Source: Actinomadura_C sp036008685
GTDB taxonomy: Bacteria > Actinomycetota > Actinomycetes > Streptosporangiales > Streptosporangiaceae
Length of the DNA: 64,000 nucleotides
Direction: 5' to 3'
Assembly: GCA_036008685.1 (NCBI GenBank)
Contig: DASYNF010000210.1
Span: forward strand, 92,090-156,089
This document shows, in pieces, positions 1-8,623 of this stretch. Under the pieces are notes generated by a model that did not search any database, was not told the origin of the DNA, and worked only from the letters and a program-made list of their open reading frames with translations. Made by a program: the position numbers and the translations under genes. The number at the start of each line of letters is the position of its first letter. Position 1 is the first letter of the stretch.

Positions 1-401
1 ACCTTGTCGTCGAACTTCTTGATGTTGCCCGGGTTGACGCGCACCGCGGCGCAGCCCGCGTCGATCGCGGCGAAGACGTACTTGGGCTGGAAGTGAATGT
101 CGGCGATCACCGGGATCTGCGACTTGCGGGCGATCTGAGGGAGCGCGTCGGCGTCGTCCTGCGACGGAACCGCCACCCGTACGATCTGGCAGCCGGAGGC
201 GGTGAGCTCCGCGATCTGCTGCAGCGTCGCATTGACGTCAGCGGTCAGCGTCGTGGTCATGGACTGGACCGAGACCGGCGCGTCTCCACCGACCGGCACC
301 GCGTTCCTGCCGTGCCCCACCATGATCTGACGGGACTTACGGCGCTGAGCCACCTGGACCTGCTGGGCTTTGACCTTGGGCATTCCGAGTTCGACGCTCA
401 A
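1..401 (-). CDS. ispG: 4-hydroxy-3-methylbut-2-en-1-yl diphosphate synthase, N-terminal part
   Basis: IspG (GcpE) makes HMBPP from methylerythritol cyclodiphosphate in the MEP isoprenoid pathway, using a 4Fe-4S cluster. Only about the first 133 residues lie in the window; the gene runs off the left edge, so the C-terminal cluster-binding cysteines are not visible. Visible family stretches are RRKSRQIMVG, GGDAPVSVQSMTTT and IPVIADIHFQ, all typical of the TIM-barrel start. I chose the TTG at 401 because actinobacterial IspG begins xSxxLGMP and a GAGG lies just upstream. An ATG at 383 is the alternative. It starts 6 bp after the protease stop codon, so the two are probably one operon with dxr. 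Confidence 0.95.
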   Translation of the reverse strand, partial: MSVELGMPKVKAQQVQVAQRRKSRQIMVGHGRNAVPVGGDAPVSVQSMTTTLTADVNATLQQIAELTASGCQIVRVAVPSQDDADALPQIARKSQIPVIADIHFQPKYVFAAIDAGCAAVRVNPGNIKKFDDK

Positions 402-407
402 TTTTCC

Positions 408-1601
408 TCATTGCGGGAGTTTCAGCGGGTTGAAGACGTCCGCGAGGATCAGCAGCACCCCGAGGCCGATCAGCAACACCACGGCGAGGTAGGTCACCGG
501 TAACAACTTCGTCAGGTCCACAGTACCGGGATCGGGACGGCCCCTGATTCGAGCGATCCGGGCACGGATCCGCTCGTACGACAGTACGGCCAGGTGGCCG
601 CCGTCCAAAGGGAGCAGTGGCAGCACATTGACCGCTCCGAGAAAAACGTTGACCGATACGACCAGCGACACGAACATGGCGACCCGGTCCCGCCATGAGC
701 CGCCGGAGGCGAAGATCTGGCCGGACACCTGCGTGGCCCCCACCACGCTGCCGACCTGACCGCCCGGCGTGTCCGCACGCTCCGGAGAGAAGAGCCGCGG
801 GATCGCGGCGGGCAGATCCGCGACCGCGCTGCCGATGCCGCCGAGGATCCGGCCGATGCCCTCGACCCCGAACACCGCGGCCCCGGCCGGATCGAGCCGC
901 TCGTACCGGGAGCCGACGACCCGGGCGGTCACGCCGAGATAAGGGCCGCCGCTCACCGTGGCGGGCCGGATCCGCAACCGCACGGGCCGTCCGCCGCGGA
1001 CGACGTCGACCGGGACGAGAGCGCCGGACGGCTGAGCCTTGATGGCCTGTCGCAGCTCGGGCCAGGTCGCCACCGGACGCCCGCCCAGCGCGGTGATCCT
1101 GTCGCCGGGCCGGAGCCCGGCCCTGGAGGCGGGGGACGCGGGCGCTCCCGATCCGCACGCGGACCGGAGGTCGGGCGGCACACAGGGACTCACGGCGCCG
1201 ACCGTCGTGGTCGCCCTGCCCGGGGTCGGCACCCCGACGGCCAGGGCGAGCACGACCAGGAGGCCGAACGCCAGCACGAAGTTCATGAGGACGCCCGCGA
1301 CGATGACGACCGCCCTCCGTCCGGCCGGCTGCCGGTGGAACGCCCGCGCCTCGTCACGCGGGTCGACCTCGTCCATCGGGGTATAGCCGGCGATCTTCAC
1401 GAACCCGCCCAGCGGGATCGCCTTCACGCCGTACTCGGTCTCGCCGTGGCGCCGTGACCACAGGGTGGGCCCGAAGCCCACGAACAAGTGCGTGGCCTTC
1501 ATCCCGAACCGCTTGGCGGTGAGGAAATGGCCCCCCTCGTGCAGCATCACCGAGGCCAGGAGCGCGATGACGAAGGCGATCGCGCCGAAGAGGTAGGCCA
1601 T
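408..1601 (-). CDS. rseP: RseP-type site-2 zinc metalloprotease (M50B) with PDZ domain
   Basis: Intramembrane protease of the S2P/RseP family (Rip1-like in actinobacteria). It cleaves membrane-bound anti-sigma factors and signal-peptide remnants. The zinc site HEGGH is at residues 21-25 inside the first membrane helix, and the third ligand motif LDGGH is near residue 333. A PDZ domain lies around residues 155-215, between membrane segments at about 95-120 and 305-330, and a last helix is near 368-388. Length (397 aa) is normal for the actinobacterial form. It sits between dxr and ispG, a conserved actinobacterial trio. Substrate is not deducible here. Confidence 0.95.
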   Translation of the reverse strand: MAYLFGAIAFVIALLASVMLHEGGHFLTAKRFGMKATHLFVGFGPTLWSRRHGETEYGVKAIPLGGFVKIAGYTPMDEVDPRDEARAFHRQPAGRRAVVIVAGVLMNFVLAFGLLVVLALAVGVPTPGRATTTVGAVSPCVPPDLRSACGSGAPASPASRAGLRPGDRITALGGRPVATWPELRQAIKAQPSGALVPVDVVRGGRPVRLRIRPATVSGGPYLGVTARVVGSRYERLDPAGAAVFGVEGIGRILGGIGSAVADLPAAIPRLFSPERADTPGGQVGSVVGATQVSGQIFASGGSWRDRVAMFVSLVVSVNVFLGAVNVLPLLPLDGGHLAVLSYERIRARIARIRGRPDPGTVDLTKLLPVTYLAVVLLIGLGVLLILADVFNPLKLPQ

Positions 1602-1613
1602 CCGCCCCCCTGG

Positions 1614-1643
1614 GGTCAGATCAGGTCAGATCAGGTCAGATCA
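1614..1643. repeat. Three perfect tandem copies of a 10-bp unit
   Basis: The unit GGTCAGATCA occurs three times head to tail at 1614-1623, 1624-1633 and 1634-1643. The last copy covers the dxr stop codon (1636-1638), and the array fills the 34-bp gap between dxr and the protease start. It lies just upstream of the protease translation start on the minus strand. Confidence 0.95.
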
Positions 1644-2829
1644 GCTCACGCGCCCGGGTCCGCGCCCATTCGTCCGTCGCCAGAACGTCGTCGAGCGTCA
1701 GATCGTGGGTGATGGCGTCGTGTTCGTTGACTACCCGCGCGACCGTGTCGACTATCCCCAGGAAGGACAGCCGGCCCTCCCGGAAGGCGTCCACGCACTC
1801 CTCGTTCGCGGCGTTGTAGACGGCCGGCGCGGTGCCGCCGATCTCGCCGACCTGCCGGGCGAGCGCCACCGCGGGAAACGCCTCGTCATCGAGCGGCAGG
1901 AACTCCCAGGTGTGCGACCGGGTCCAGTCGACTCCGGGCGCGGCGTCCTCGACCCGGTCCGGCCAGGCCAGGCCGAGCGCGATCGGCAGTCGCATGTCCG
2001 GGGGACTGGCCTGGGCCAGCGTCGATCCGTCGATGAACTCCACCATGGAATGAACCACGGACTGCGGGTGGACCATGACCCCGATGCGGTCGAAGGGGAT
2101 GCCGAACAGCAGGTGGGCCTCGATGACCTCGAGCCCCTTGTTCACGAGAGTGGCCGAGTTGATCGTGATGACCGGCCCCATGTCCCAGGTGGGGTGCGCC
2201 ATCGCCTCCTGCGGGGTCACGCCGGCGAGCTCTGCGCGATCGCGTCCCCGGAAGGGGCCGCCGCTCGCCGTCAGCACGAGCCGGCGCACCTCCTTGGCGG
2301 CACCGCCGCGCAGGCACTGGGCGAGGGCGGAGTGCTCGGAGTCGACCGGAACGATCTGACCGGGCTTGGCCCTCTCCTTCACCAGCGGGCCACCGATGAT
2401 CAGTGACTCCTTGTTGGCGAGGGCCAGCGTCCGGCCCGCGTCCAGGGCCGCGAGCGTCGAGGCCAGGCCCAGCGCACCGGTCACTCCGTTCAGGACGACG
2501 TCGCACGCCATCCCGGCGACCTCGGCCACCGCGTCCGGCCCTGCCAGGATCTTCGGGATGCGGTAGTCGCCGGAGGAGTAACCGCGCCGTTGGGCCTCCT
2601 GATAGAACACCAGCTGAAGGTCCTGGGCGGCGGAGGCCTTGGCGACCGCGACGACGTCCGGTCGCAGGTCGAGGGCCTGCTGGGCGAGCAGATCGACACG
2701 TCCGCCACCGGCCGCGAGCGCGACGACCCGGAACCGGTCGGGATTGCGGCGGATGACGTCGAGGGCCTGGGTGCCGATCGACCCGGTCGAACCGAGGACG
2801 ACGACATCGCGAGTCACAGAAGCGGGCAT
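1636..2829 (-). CDS. dxr: 1-deoxy-D-xylulose 5-phosphate reductoisomerase
   Basis: DXR catalyses the NADPH-dependent conversion of DXP to MEP, the committed step of the MEP pathway. The NADPH-binding loop GSTGSIG is close to the N-terminus. The family motifs NKESLIIGG, ASGGPFRG and NKGLEVIEAHLLFG (metal and substrate binding) are all intact. Length of about 397 aa is normal. The ATG at 2829 is preceded in frame by a GTG at 2832, so the start is ambiguous by one codon. Its neighbour ispG catalyses a later step of the same pathway. Confidence 0.96.
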   Translation of the reverse strand: MPASVTRDVVVLGSTGSIGTQALDVIRRNPDRFRVVALAAGGGRVDLLAQQALDLRPDVVAVAKASAAQDLQLVFYQEAQRRGYSSGDYRIPKILAGPDAVAEVAGMACDVVLNGVTGALGLASTLAALDAGRTLALANKESLIIGGPLVKERAKPGQIVPVDSEHSALAQCLRGGAAKEVRRLVLTASGGPFRGRDRAELAGVTPQEAMAHPTWDMGPVITINSATLVNKGLEVIEAHLLFGIPFDRIGVMVHPQSVVHSMVEFIDGSTLAQASPPDMRLPIALGLAWPDRVEDAAPGVDWTRSHTWEFLPLDDEAFPAVALARQVGEIGGTAPAVYNAANEECVDAFREGRLSFLGIVDTVARVVNEHDAITHDLTLDDVLATDEWARTRARELI

Positions 2830-3175
2830 CACCGGACCATTGTCGCCCCTACCCGGTCACGCCGGTGCGCCGAGGGACCGGCGGCCCCGGACACCGTGAT
2901 CGCGTGGCCCCTGGAGCCGTCCGGCCATGGCCTCCGGCCGGGCAGGTTGACGGCAATGGAGGAGGACGCGGGAAAAGACCTCCAGGCCGGAAAAAGACCT
3001 CTAGATGGGGGTTGGTCCGGCACCGGGGCGGTGTCACCCGGCACTCCCTTGGGAGGAGGCCGAGGGAGGAGGCGCAGGTTTTGCGCGTGCTTGCATCCCA
3101 GCGCACGCAGACCACACGAGGGCCCCCCTATAAAGGAAGTCCGTGGAGTTGGCTCTAGCGGGTTTGGGGGTAACC
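2830..3175. other. Intergenic region upstream of dxr and of the small zinc-ribbon gene
   Basis: About 345 bp between divergent genes, so it should hold promoters for both. It contains two spaced copies of GGAAAA(A)GACCTC at 2971-2982 and 2989-3001, a possible direct-repeat binding site, followed by purine-rich GGAGG tracts near 3053-3075. I see no convincing gene here. Confidence 0.5.
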
Positions 3176-3421
3176 ATGAGCCATACGGACGAGCTGATCT
3201 TCGATCCCGCCGCACTGAGCGCGGAACAGGCCTACGGAGACGCGTGCGTCGTCTGTCACAAGAAATGGCCCCGGCCACGCGCCCGCGTCGGCTGCCTGCC
3301 GGACGGCTCCAAGGTCCTCGCCTGCGCCGACTGCGCGCCCGCCCTCCCGAAGCCTCGTGCCGCGGAACTGGACACACCCACCTCACGGCGTTCACGTCAA
3401 CCGGAACTGACGCCGTTCTAG
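3176..3421 (+). CDS. Small CxxC-containing protein of unknown function
   Basis: An 81-aa soluble protein. It has two cysteine pairs, CVVC near residue 25 and CADC near residue 53, spaced like a small zinc ribbon. The tail is basic and proline-rich. I take the ATG at 3176 (preceded by a G-rich tract) over the in-frame GTG at 3143. It stands alone, divergent from dxr, and ends just before a strong terminator hairpin. I do not recognise a function; zinc binding is inferred from the cysteines. Confidence 0.75.
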   Translation: MSHTDELIFDPAALSAEQAYGDACVVCHKKWPRPRARVGCLPDGSKVLACADCAPALPKPRAAELDTPTSRRSRQPELTPF

Positions 3422-3481
3422 TCCGCTCCTGGAAAAGGAGGCGCCCAGGGCCATCTGGGGGGACGGCCCACGGCGCCCAGA

Positions 3482-3519
3482 GGGTGCGCGCCCGGCGGGG
3501 GGCGGCCGGGCGCGCACCC
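3482..3519. terminator. Bidirectional terminator hairpin
   Basis: A perfect 14-bp stem, GGGTGCGCGCCCGG at 3482-3495 with its complement at 3506-3519, and a 10-nt loop. It lies between two convergent genes. There is no T-tract, which is usual for high-GC actinobacteria. Confidence 0.85.
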
Positions 3520-3548
3520 GGGCGGCGGCCCGGGCCGTGGTCATGGGG

Positions 3549-4733
3549 TCAGCGCAGGGCCTTGGTCCAGGCCCTGGTCCACTCCTCGTAGTCGGTGCAG
3601 CCACGCCGCCCGCCGCCACAGTCCTTGGAGGGCGTGTGCGCGAAGACGACCCTGTCGATGTACGGGCGGTCGCCCACGTGATAGGTCGTGCAGAACTCGG
3701 CCTTGAGCCGGTCGCGGGAGCACGCCTCGGGGTTGGCCGGAGCCACGCCGTCCCACTCGGCGACCTGCTGCTGTACGTCAGGGGAGGTCATCCAGTTGAG
3801 CCACTGGTACATGCAGCTCGGGTGCTCGGCCCGGGCGCCGAGCATCCAGGCGTCCATCCACCCGGTGACGCCCTCCTTGGGCGTGACTCCCGCGGCCGAC
3901 CGGCCCGCCCGGCCCAGCACGTCGACGTGATAGGGCCAGACCTCCCCGATCACGGCCTCTCCCCCGGCGAAGGAGTTGATCGCGTCGGAGGGGTGCAGCC
4001 AGTAGGACTTCACATGAGGACGCTGCTCGGCCAGCACCTGGGCCGCGGCGGCGAGCTGCCGGGGGGTGAGGGCGTAGACGTCCGTGATCTTTAGGGAACG
4101 GTCACGCGACTTCAGATAGAGGGCCGCGTCGGCGAGCGTCAGCGGGCTGTCCCGCATGACGACCCGGCCGGTGTACTTCTTCGCCTCGGCGGGGTCGAAG
4201 AGCGCCCCCCAGCTCGTCGGTGCGGGCTGGACCGCCTTGGGGTCGTACATCAGCTGGTTCACGCCCCAGACGAACGGTACGCCGTAGACCCTTCCCCGCT
4301 TGGTGAGCTGGCCCCGCAGGTCACGGTCGAGGTCCTTGTAGCCGTCGATGAGGTCGGGGTTGACGGGTGCCGCCTGAGCCGCCGCGATGAGCTGCCCGGC
4401 GACCTCCGGGGGTGCCGAGACGCCGTCGTAGCGCCGGGCCGGATCGGACATGAGGCCGACCATCTCCTGCGCGGTGGCCGCGCTCTTGACGCTGACCTTG
4501 CACTTGGTGCGTTCCTCGAACGGCGTGACCCAGTCGACACGCGGGTCGCTGGCGCCGTTCTCGGCGTATCCGGGCCACGCGACCAGCGTGAGCGCCCCCT
4601 CCCCGGGTCCGATGGTGCGGGCGACCTGCACGGTGTTGGCGCGTTTCTCGCCACCGCCGCCGCATCCCGCGAGAACCGTGAGCCCGACGACCATCGCCGC
4701 GACCACGCGCGGTGTCCTGCGTGGATGCCTCAT
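3549..4733 (-). CDS. PotD-like extracellular solute-binding lipoprotein (orphan)
   Basis: Periplasmic-type binding protein resembling spermidine/putrescine binding proteins of ABC importers (family 1/13). The start at 4733 has a GGGGAG ribosome site and gives a lipoprotein signal with lipobox LAGC, lipidated Cys at residue 24. Typical elements include NQLMYDPKAV, SWGALFDP and late WLNWMTSPDVQQQVAEW. Length (394 aa) is normal. A longer reading frame extends to 4817 but lacks a signal peptide at its start. No permease or ATPase gene is nearby, so its transporter must be elsewhere or it acts as a sensor. The ligand is unproven. Confidence 0.85.
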   Translation of the reverse strand: MRHPRRTPRVVAAMVVGLTVLAGCGGGGEKRANTVQVARTIGPGEGALTLVAWPGYAENGASDPRVDWVTPFEERTKCKVSVKSAATAQEMVGLMSDPARRYDGVSAPPEVAGQLIAAAQAAPVNPDLIDGYKDLDRDLRGQLTKRGRVYGVPFVWGVNQLMYDPKAVQPAPTSWGALFDPAEAKKYTGRVVMRDSPLTLADAALYLKSRDRSLKITDVYALTPRQLAAAAQVLAEQRPHVKSYWLHPSDAINSFAGGEAVIGEVWPYHVDVLGRAGRSAAGVTPKEGVTGWMDAWMLGARAEHPSCMYQWLNWMTSPDVQQQVAEWDGVAPANPEACSRDRLKAEFCTTYHVGDRPYIDRVVFAHTPSKDCGGGRRGCTDYEEWTRAWTKALR

Positions 4734-5136
4734 GCTGCTCCCCGACGAAATTTCCGAGCTCCTGTGCGACACGGTGGTGCGGCACTCTGGCGCGGCACAG
4801 CGTCGGTGGCGCAGCACGGCGGATCAACGGACGCGGCGACCGCAGACACTGAGGGTACCGAGATCCGCCGGGCTCCCATGCGCCGCTGCGCCGGAAGGCC
4901 CGGGCGGCCGTGATCGTGCGATGGTCCCTGGGGGCGTGGGGACCATCGCACGATCACCGGAGGGTGGCCGGCGGCGAGCGGAGGGGACGTCGGAGGGGAC
5001 GGAGCCGGGAGACACCGTCACGGACCCGGGGAGCAGGGGGTGCGCGTCCGCGCCGCTCGCGGACGTCGCCGGAGGGGGTGGCGCGGTCCTGCCCGCCCCG
5101 GGGCCGCGACGGCACCGGGGCATGGCCTGGCCGGCG
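4734..5136. other. Intergenic region with a long hairpin
   Basis: About 400 bp between two minus-strand genes. Its left end serves as leader and promoter for the binding lipoprotein. The only clear structure is the 19-bp hairpin at 4910-4957. Several long GC-rich reading frames cross it on both strands, but none has a plausible ribosome site plus recognisable protein character. Confidence 0.6.
4910..4957. terminator. Perfect 19-bp hairpin, probable terminator
   Basis: Left arm GTGATCGTGCGATGGTCCC at 4910-4928, a 10-nt loop, and a perfect complementary arm at 4939-4957. It lies 180 bp beyond the stop of the minus-strand gene at 5137-5451 and fits a terminator for it. The unusually long perfect stem also suits a protein-binding dyad. 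Confidence 0.7.
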
Positions 5137-5451
5137 TCACCATGCGGTGCCGCCCGGCCACGCGGCCACCGGTGGTCCACGGAGCCGTGGGGGCGCGATG
5201 CCCTCCGGGCGGAGGGGGCCGGAGGGACCTCGCCGCCCCTGCCGGGGGTCTTGGGGGATCACAACGTGCTGGATCGCCTCGACGCGGGCGATGAGGTCGG
5301 CAGTCGTCTCGGCCTCGACGAAGTCGCCGATGTCGCGCTCCTGCGGTGGGAGCGCCCACCAGTGGCCGGTGAACAGACCGAACCAAATGGTCCAGCGGGG
5401 ATAACGCCTCCGGAGCACTTCCGCCTCGGCGGCATGGGCGTCAGCAGGCAT
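5137..5451 (-). CDS. Small hypothetical protein, RRRYPRWTIWFGxxTGxWWALP type
   Basis: A 104-aa protein whose N-terminal half (LRRRYPRWTIWFG and GHWWALPP) matches a tryptophan-rich small-protein type common in actinomycetes, often near helix-turn-helix/DUF397 regulators. The C-terminal third is Gly/Pro/Arg-rich and low in complexity. ATG at 5451 has GGGAGC upstream. No regulator partner is next to it. Function is unknown. Confidence 0.65.
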   Translation of the reverse strand: MPADAHAAEAEVLRRRYPRWTIWFGLFTGHWWALPPQERDIGDFVEAETTADLIARVEAIQHVVIPQDPRQGRRGPSGPLRPEGIAPPRLRGPPVAAWPGGTAW

Positions 5452-5679
5452 AACGAGGCTCCCTGCGACCAGGACCTTTGTGGCGTCTCATACCATTTGC
5501 GACAGGCCCAACTGTGTCCCACGACACACTTCTCGGTCAAGAGATGGAGAAATTATTTACAAAGCCCTAAAAGCTGGAAACCTAGTGGCAAGGACACCAA
5601 TATGCCGGTCACTTAGTGACCCGCCGTCATAGCGCGTTCACCGCCCCGTCATCTCCGCCTTCTAGCGTCACGACCTCGG
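5452..5679. promoter_or_regulatory. AT-rich divergent promoter region
   Basis: A 228-bp gap between divergent genes. The stretch around 5530-5600 is markedly AT-rich (for example AAATTATTTACAAAG) against a GC-rich background, consistent with promoters and regulator binding. No specific operator is claimed. Confidence 0.5.
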
Positions 5680-7155
5680 ATGATGATCAGAATGGCGACC
5701 CGGCGCGTTCTCCGGGCAGGATGGCCGGCAATCAGCGTTCTCTACCGAAATGGGCTCTTCACCCTGGCTCTTCTCGGCGGCGCGGCGATTCGCCTGGCCA
5801 CGACGCTGGGATATCCCGGTGTCCTCTGGTTCACGGGGGATTCCTACTTCTATCTCGGGCGGGCCCTGCGGGCGCAGCCTTCACCGAGCAAGACCCTCGG
5901 CTATCCCTTCGTCCTGCGCCTCCTGGAGCCGTTCCACAGCCTGACGCTGGTCGCGGCGATCCAGCACCTCATGGGACTCGCCACGGCGGTGATGATCTAT
6001 GTGCTGCTCCGGCGCGCGGGACTGGCGGGATGGGTCGCGACGCTGGTCACCGTACCGATGCTCTACGACGCCTACCAGGTGCAGCTCGAACATCTCCTCA
6101 TGGCCGAGTCGGTCTTCACCTTCCTCATCGCCACGGCCGCCACACTCATCCTGTGGCGCCCCCGGCCGATGTGGTGGGTGGCCCTCGGCGCGGGTCTCCT
6201 CCTCGGCTATGCGGTCCTCGTCCGTACGGCCGGAGCCGCGATGATCCCCCTGGCCCTCGGGTGCCTGGTCATCCGCCGTGCGGGCTGGCGGGCCTGCGTC
6301 GCGGCGGCCGTCGGCGGAGCGATCCCGCTCGCGGGCTATGCCATGTGGTTCCACTCCCACAGCGGCTCCTATGGCCTCACGACCAGCGACGGCGTCTATC
6401 TATGGGGGCGTACGGCGACGTTCGCCGACTGTGCCCGCATCCGTCCCCCGGCCGAACAGCGCGGCCTCTGCCTGAGCACCCCGCCACGGGACCGGCTCGC
6501 GCCGGGGACCCTGATCTGGCGCAGTGAAGCGCCACCACGGAACATGCTCGGAGGGGCGGTATCGCCGGACAACAACCGGATACTGCGCGACTTCGCGGTG
6601 CGTGCGATCATGGCCCAGCCCGGGGACTATCTCCATACGATCGCCGGTGGGGTGCGCATGGCGGTCAGCGGACACCGGTTCCCGCATCCGAACGGCACGA
6701 CCGAGCACCTCTATCACTTCCCCGACCGGCCTCAGCTCTTCCCGGCCGGGCGGGAGTGGGCTCCGGGGGGCACCGCCCTCGGTGACGCGTGGTCGTACGG
6801 CCGCGAAGTGCCGAGCCGTGTGGTCGAGCCGCACGCCTCCGAGATGCGCTCCTACCAGGAGCGGGTGTTCCTGCCCGGACCGGCGCTCGGAGCCCTGTTC
6901 GTCCTCGGCGCGGGCGGGATCGTCCTGGCCCGGGGCCTGCGGACCGCGGCACTGACGGCCTGGTCGGCGGCGGTGACCCTCCTGGTGTTCCCGATCGCCA
7001 CCGCCGACTTCGACTACCGCTACGTGCTCCCGGCCATGCCCTTCGCCTGCCTGGCCGCGGGCTTCGCACTCGTGCCCGTCCAGCGGCTCCTCAGCCGCTG
7101 GTGGGGAACCCCAGATTCACGCCGCCGTGACTCGGATCCGGCCACCGCGCCGTGA
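5680..7155 (+). CDS. GT-C fold integral membrane glycosyltransferase-like protein
   Basis: A 491-aa multi-pass membrane protein resembling family 39/ArnT-type GT-C enzymes, which transfer sugars from polyprenyl-phosphate donors at the outer membrane face. An acidic loop motif, GDSYFYLGRAL near residue 53, sits after the first helix, as expected for the catalytic loop. About nine hydrophobic segments lie at roughly 20-45, 85-205 and 395-475, with an extracytoplasmic region at about 210-390. The start (ATG 5680, followed by more ATGs) is uncertain because the ribosome site is weak. Its 3' end overlaps the convergent mmsA by 65 bp. Donor and acceptor are unknown. Confidence 0.7.
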   Translation: MMIRMATRRVLRAGWPAISVLYRNGLFTLALLGGAAIRLATTLGYPGVLWFTGDSYFYLGRALRAQPSPSKTLGYPFVLRLLEPFHSLTLVAAIQHLMGLATAVMIYVLLRRAGLAGWVATLVTVPMLYDAYQVQLEHLLMAESVFTFLIATAATLILWRPRPMWWVALGAGLLLGYAVLVRTAGAAMIPLALGCLVIRRAGWRACVAAAVGGAIPLAGYAMWFHSHSGSYGLTTSDGVYLWGRTATFADCARIRPPAEQRGLCLSTPPRDRLAPGTLIWRSEAPPRNMLGGAVSPDNNRILRDFAVRAIMAQPGDYLHTIAGGVRMAVSGHRFPHPNGTTEHLYHFPDRPQLFPAGREWAPGGTALGDAWSYGREVPSRVVEPHASEMRSYQERVFLPGPALGALFVLGAGGIVLARGLRTAALTAWSAAVTLLVFPIATADFDYRYVLPAMPFACLAAGFALVPVQRLLSRWWGTPDSRRRDSDPATAP

Positions 7156-8623
7156 CCGCCTTGGTCCGGGTGTAGAAGTGCACGCCCTCCATGCCGTGCG
7201 CGTGGCTGTCCCCGAACAGCGACGCCTTCCATCCTCCGAATGAGTAATAGGCCATCGGGACCGGGATGGGCACGTTCACGCCGACCATCCCGACCTCGAC
7301 CTCGTTCTGGAAGCGGCGCGCCGCCCCGCCGTCGTTGGTGAAGATCGCGGTGCCGTTGCCGTACGGGTTGCCGGCGATGAGTTCCATCGCGGCGTCGTAG
7401 GAATCGACCCGCGCGACCGTGAGGACGGGACCGAAGATCTCATCCCGATAGCAGTCCATGTCCGGAGTGACATGGTCGAGGACCGATGGGCCGAGCCAGA
7501 AGCCCTGGCCGGGGTCCCCGAGCACAGGGGCGTGCCGGCCGTCGATGGCCAGGGCCGCCCCCTGCGCCACACCGCTGTCCAGGTAGGACTCCACCTTGTC
7601 GCGGTGGTCCTTTGTCACCAGCGGCCCCATGTCGGAGCGCTCGTCGTCACCGGGCCCGATCCGGAGCCTGGACACCCGTTCGGCGATCTTGTCCATGAGG
7701 ATGTCCCCCACCGGGTCGACCGCGACCACCACCGAGATCGCCATGCACCGCTCACCGGCGGAGCCGAAGCCGGCCGAAACCGCGGCGTCCGCGGCCAGGT
7801 CGAGATCCGCGTCGGGGAGCACCACCATGTGGTTCTTGGCCCCGCCGAGCGCCTGGACCCGCTTGCCGCCGCGCGCCGCGGTCTCGTAGATGTAGCGGGC
7901 GATGGGCGTCGAGCCGACGAAGCTGACGGCCTTGACGTCGGGGTGCTCCAGCAGGCCGTCCACGGCGGCCTTGTCGCCGTGGACCACGTTGAAGACACCG
8001 TCCGGCAGTCCGGCCTCGGCCCAGAGTTCGGCCAGCCGCACGGAGGCCGAGGGATCCTTCTCCGAGGGTTTCAGCACGAAGGTGTTGCCGCACGCGATCG
8101 CCACCGGGAACATCCACATCGGCACCATCGCGGGGAAGTTGAACGGCGTGATGCCGGCCACGACCCCGAGCGGCTGCAGGATCGAGTAGGCGTCCACCCG
8201 GGTGGAGATGTTCTCCGAGAACCCGCCTTTGAGCAGATGCGGGATCCCGCAGGCGAACTCCACGACCTCGAGCCCGCGCGCCACCTCACCGGCCGCGTCG
8301 GACTCGACCTTGCCGTGTTCGGAGCTGATGATCTTCGCGAGCTCCTCCCGATGGACGGTGAGGAGCTCCCGGAATCGGAACAGGATCTGGGTGCGCTTGG
8401 CCAGCGACGCGTCCCGCCAGGCCGGGAAGGCCGCCTTGGCCGCCGCGACGGCCGCGTCCACGTCCGCCCGCCCGGCGAAGGCGACCGTGCCGGAGACCCG
8501 GCCGGTCGCGGGATTGAAGATCTCCCCGTGCCGCTCGGCGGGGCGATCCGCGGGCTTGCCGTTGATCCAGTGCCGGATGTGGCCGCGCGTGACGTCTCCC
8601 GCGGATCCGCGCTCCGGCGTCAC
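7091..8623 (-). CDS. mmsA: Methylmalonate-semialdehyde dehydrogenase (CoA-acylating)
   Basis: Oxidises methylmalonate or malonate semialdehyde with NAD+ and CoA to propionyl-CoA or acetyl-CoA, in valine, beta-alanine and pyrimidine breakdown. It carries the aldehyde dehydrogenase fold with the catalytic Cys293 in GSAGERCMAIS and the family stretch GITPFNFPAMVPMWMFP. Length (510 aa) is normal. The start GTG overlaps the upstream aminotransferase stop (GTGA), so the two are translationally coupled. The partner aminotransferase would supply the semialdehyde. Its end overlaps the convergent membrane protein gene. Confidence 0.95.
   Translation of the reverse strand: MTPERGSAGDVTRGHIRHWINGKPADRPAERHGEIFNPATGRVSGTVAFAGRADVDAAVAAAKAAFPAWRDASLAKRTQILFRFRELLTVHREELAKIISSEHGKVESDAAGEVARGLEVVEFACGIPHLLKGGFSENISTRVDAYSILQPLGVVAGITPFNFPAMVPMWMFPVAIACGNTFVLKPSEKDPSASVRLAELWAEAGLPDGVFNVVHGDKAAVDGLLEHPDVKAVSFVGSTPIARYIYETAARGGKRVQALGGAKNHMVVLPDADLDLAADAAVSAGFGSAGERCMAISVVVAVDPVGDILMDKIAERVSRLRIGPGDDERSDMGPLVTKDHRDKVESYLDSGVAQGAALAIDGRHAPVLGDPGQGFWLGPSVLDHVTPDMDCYRDEIFGPVLTVARVDSYDAAMELIAGNPYGNGTAIFTNDGGAARRFQNEVEVGMVGVNVPIPVPMAYYSFGGWKASLFGDSHAHGMEGVHFYTRTKAVTARWPDPSHGGVNLGFPTSG

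Noticed and set aside
4450..5616. A 388-codon plus-strand open frame
   Set aside because: It runs antisense to the binding lipoprotein start and the small tryptophan-rich gene, crosses the hairpin at 4910, and has no protein character.
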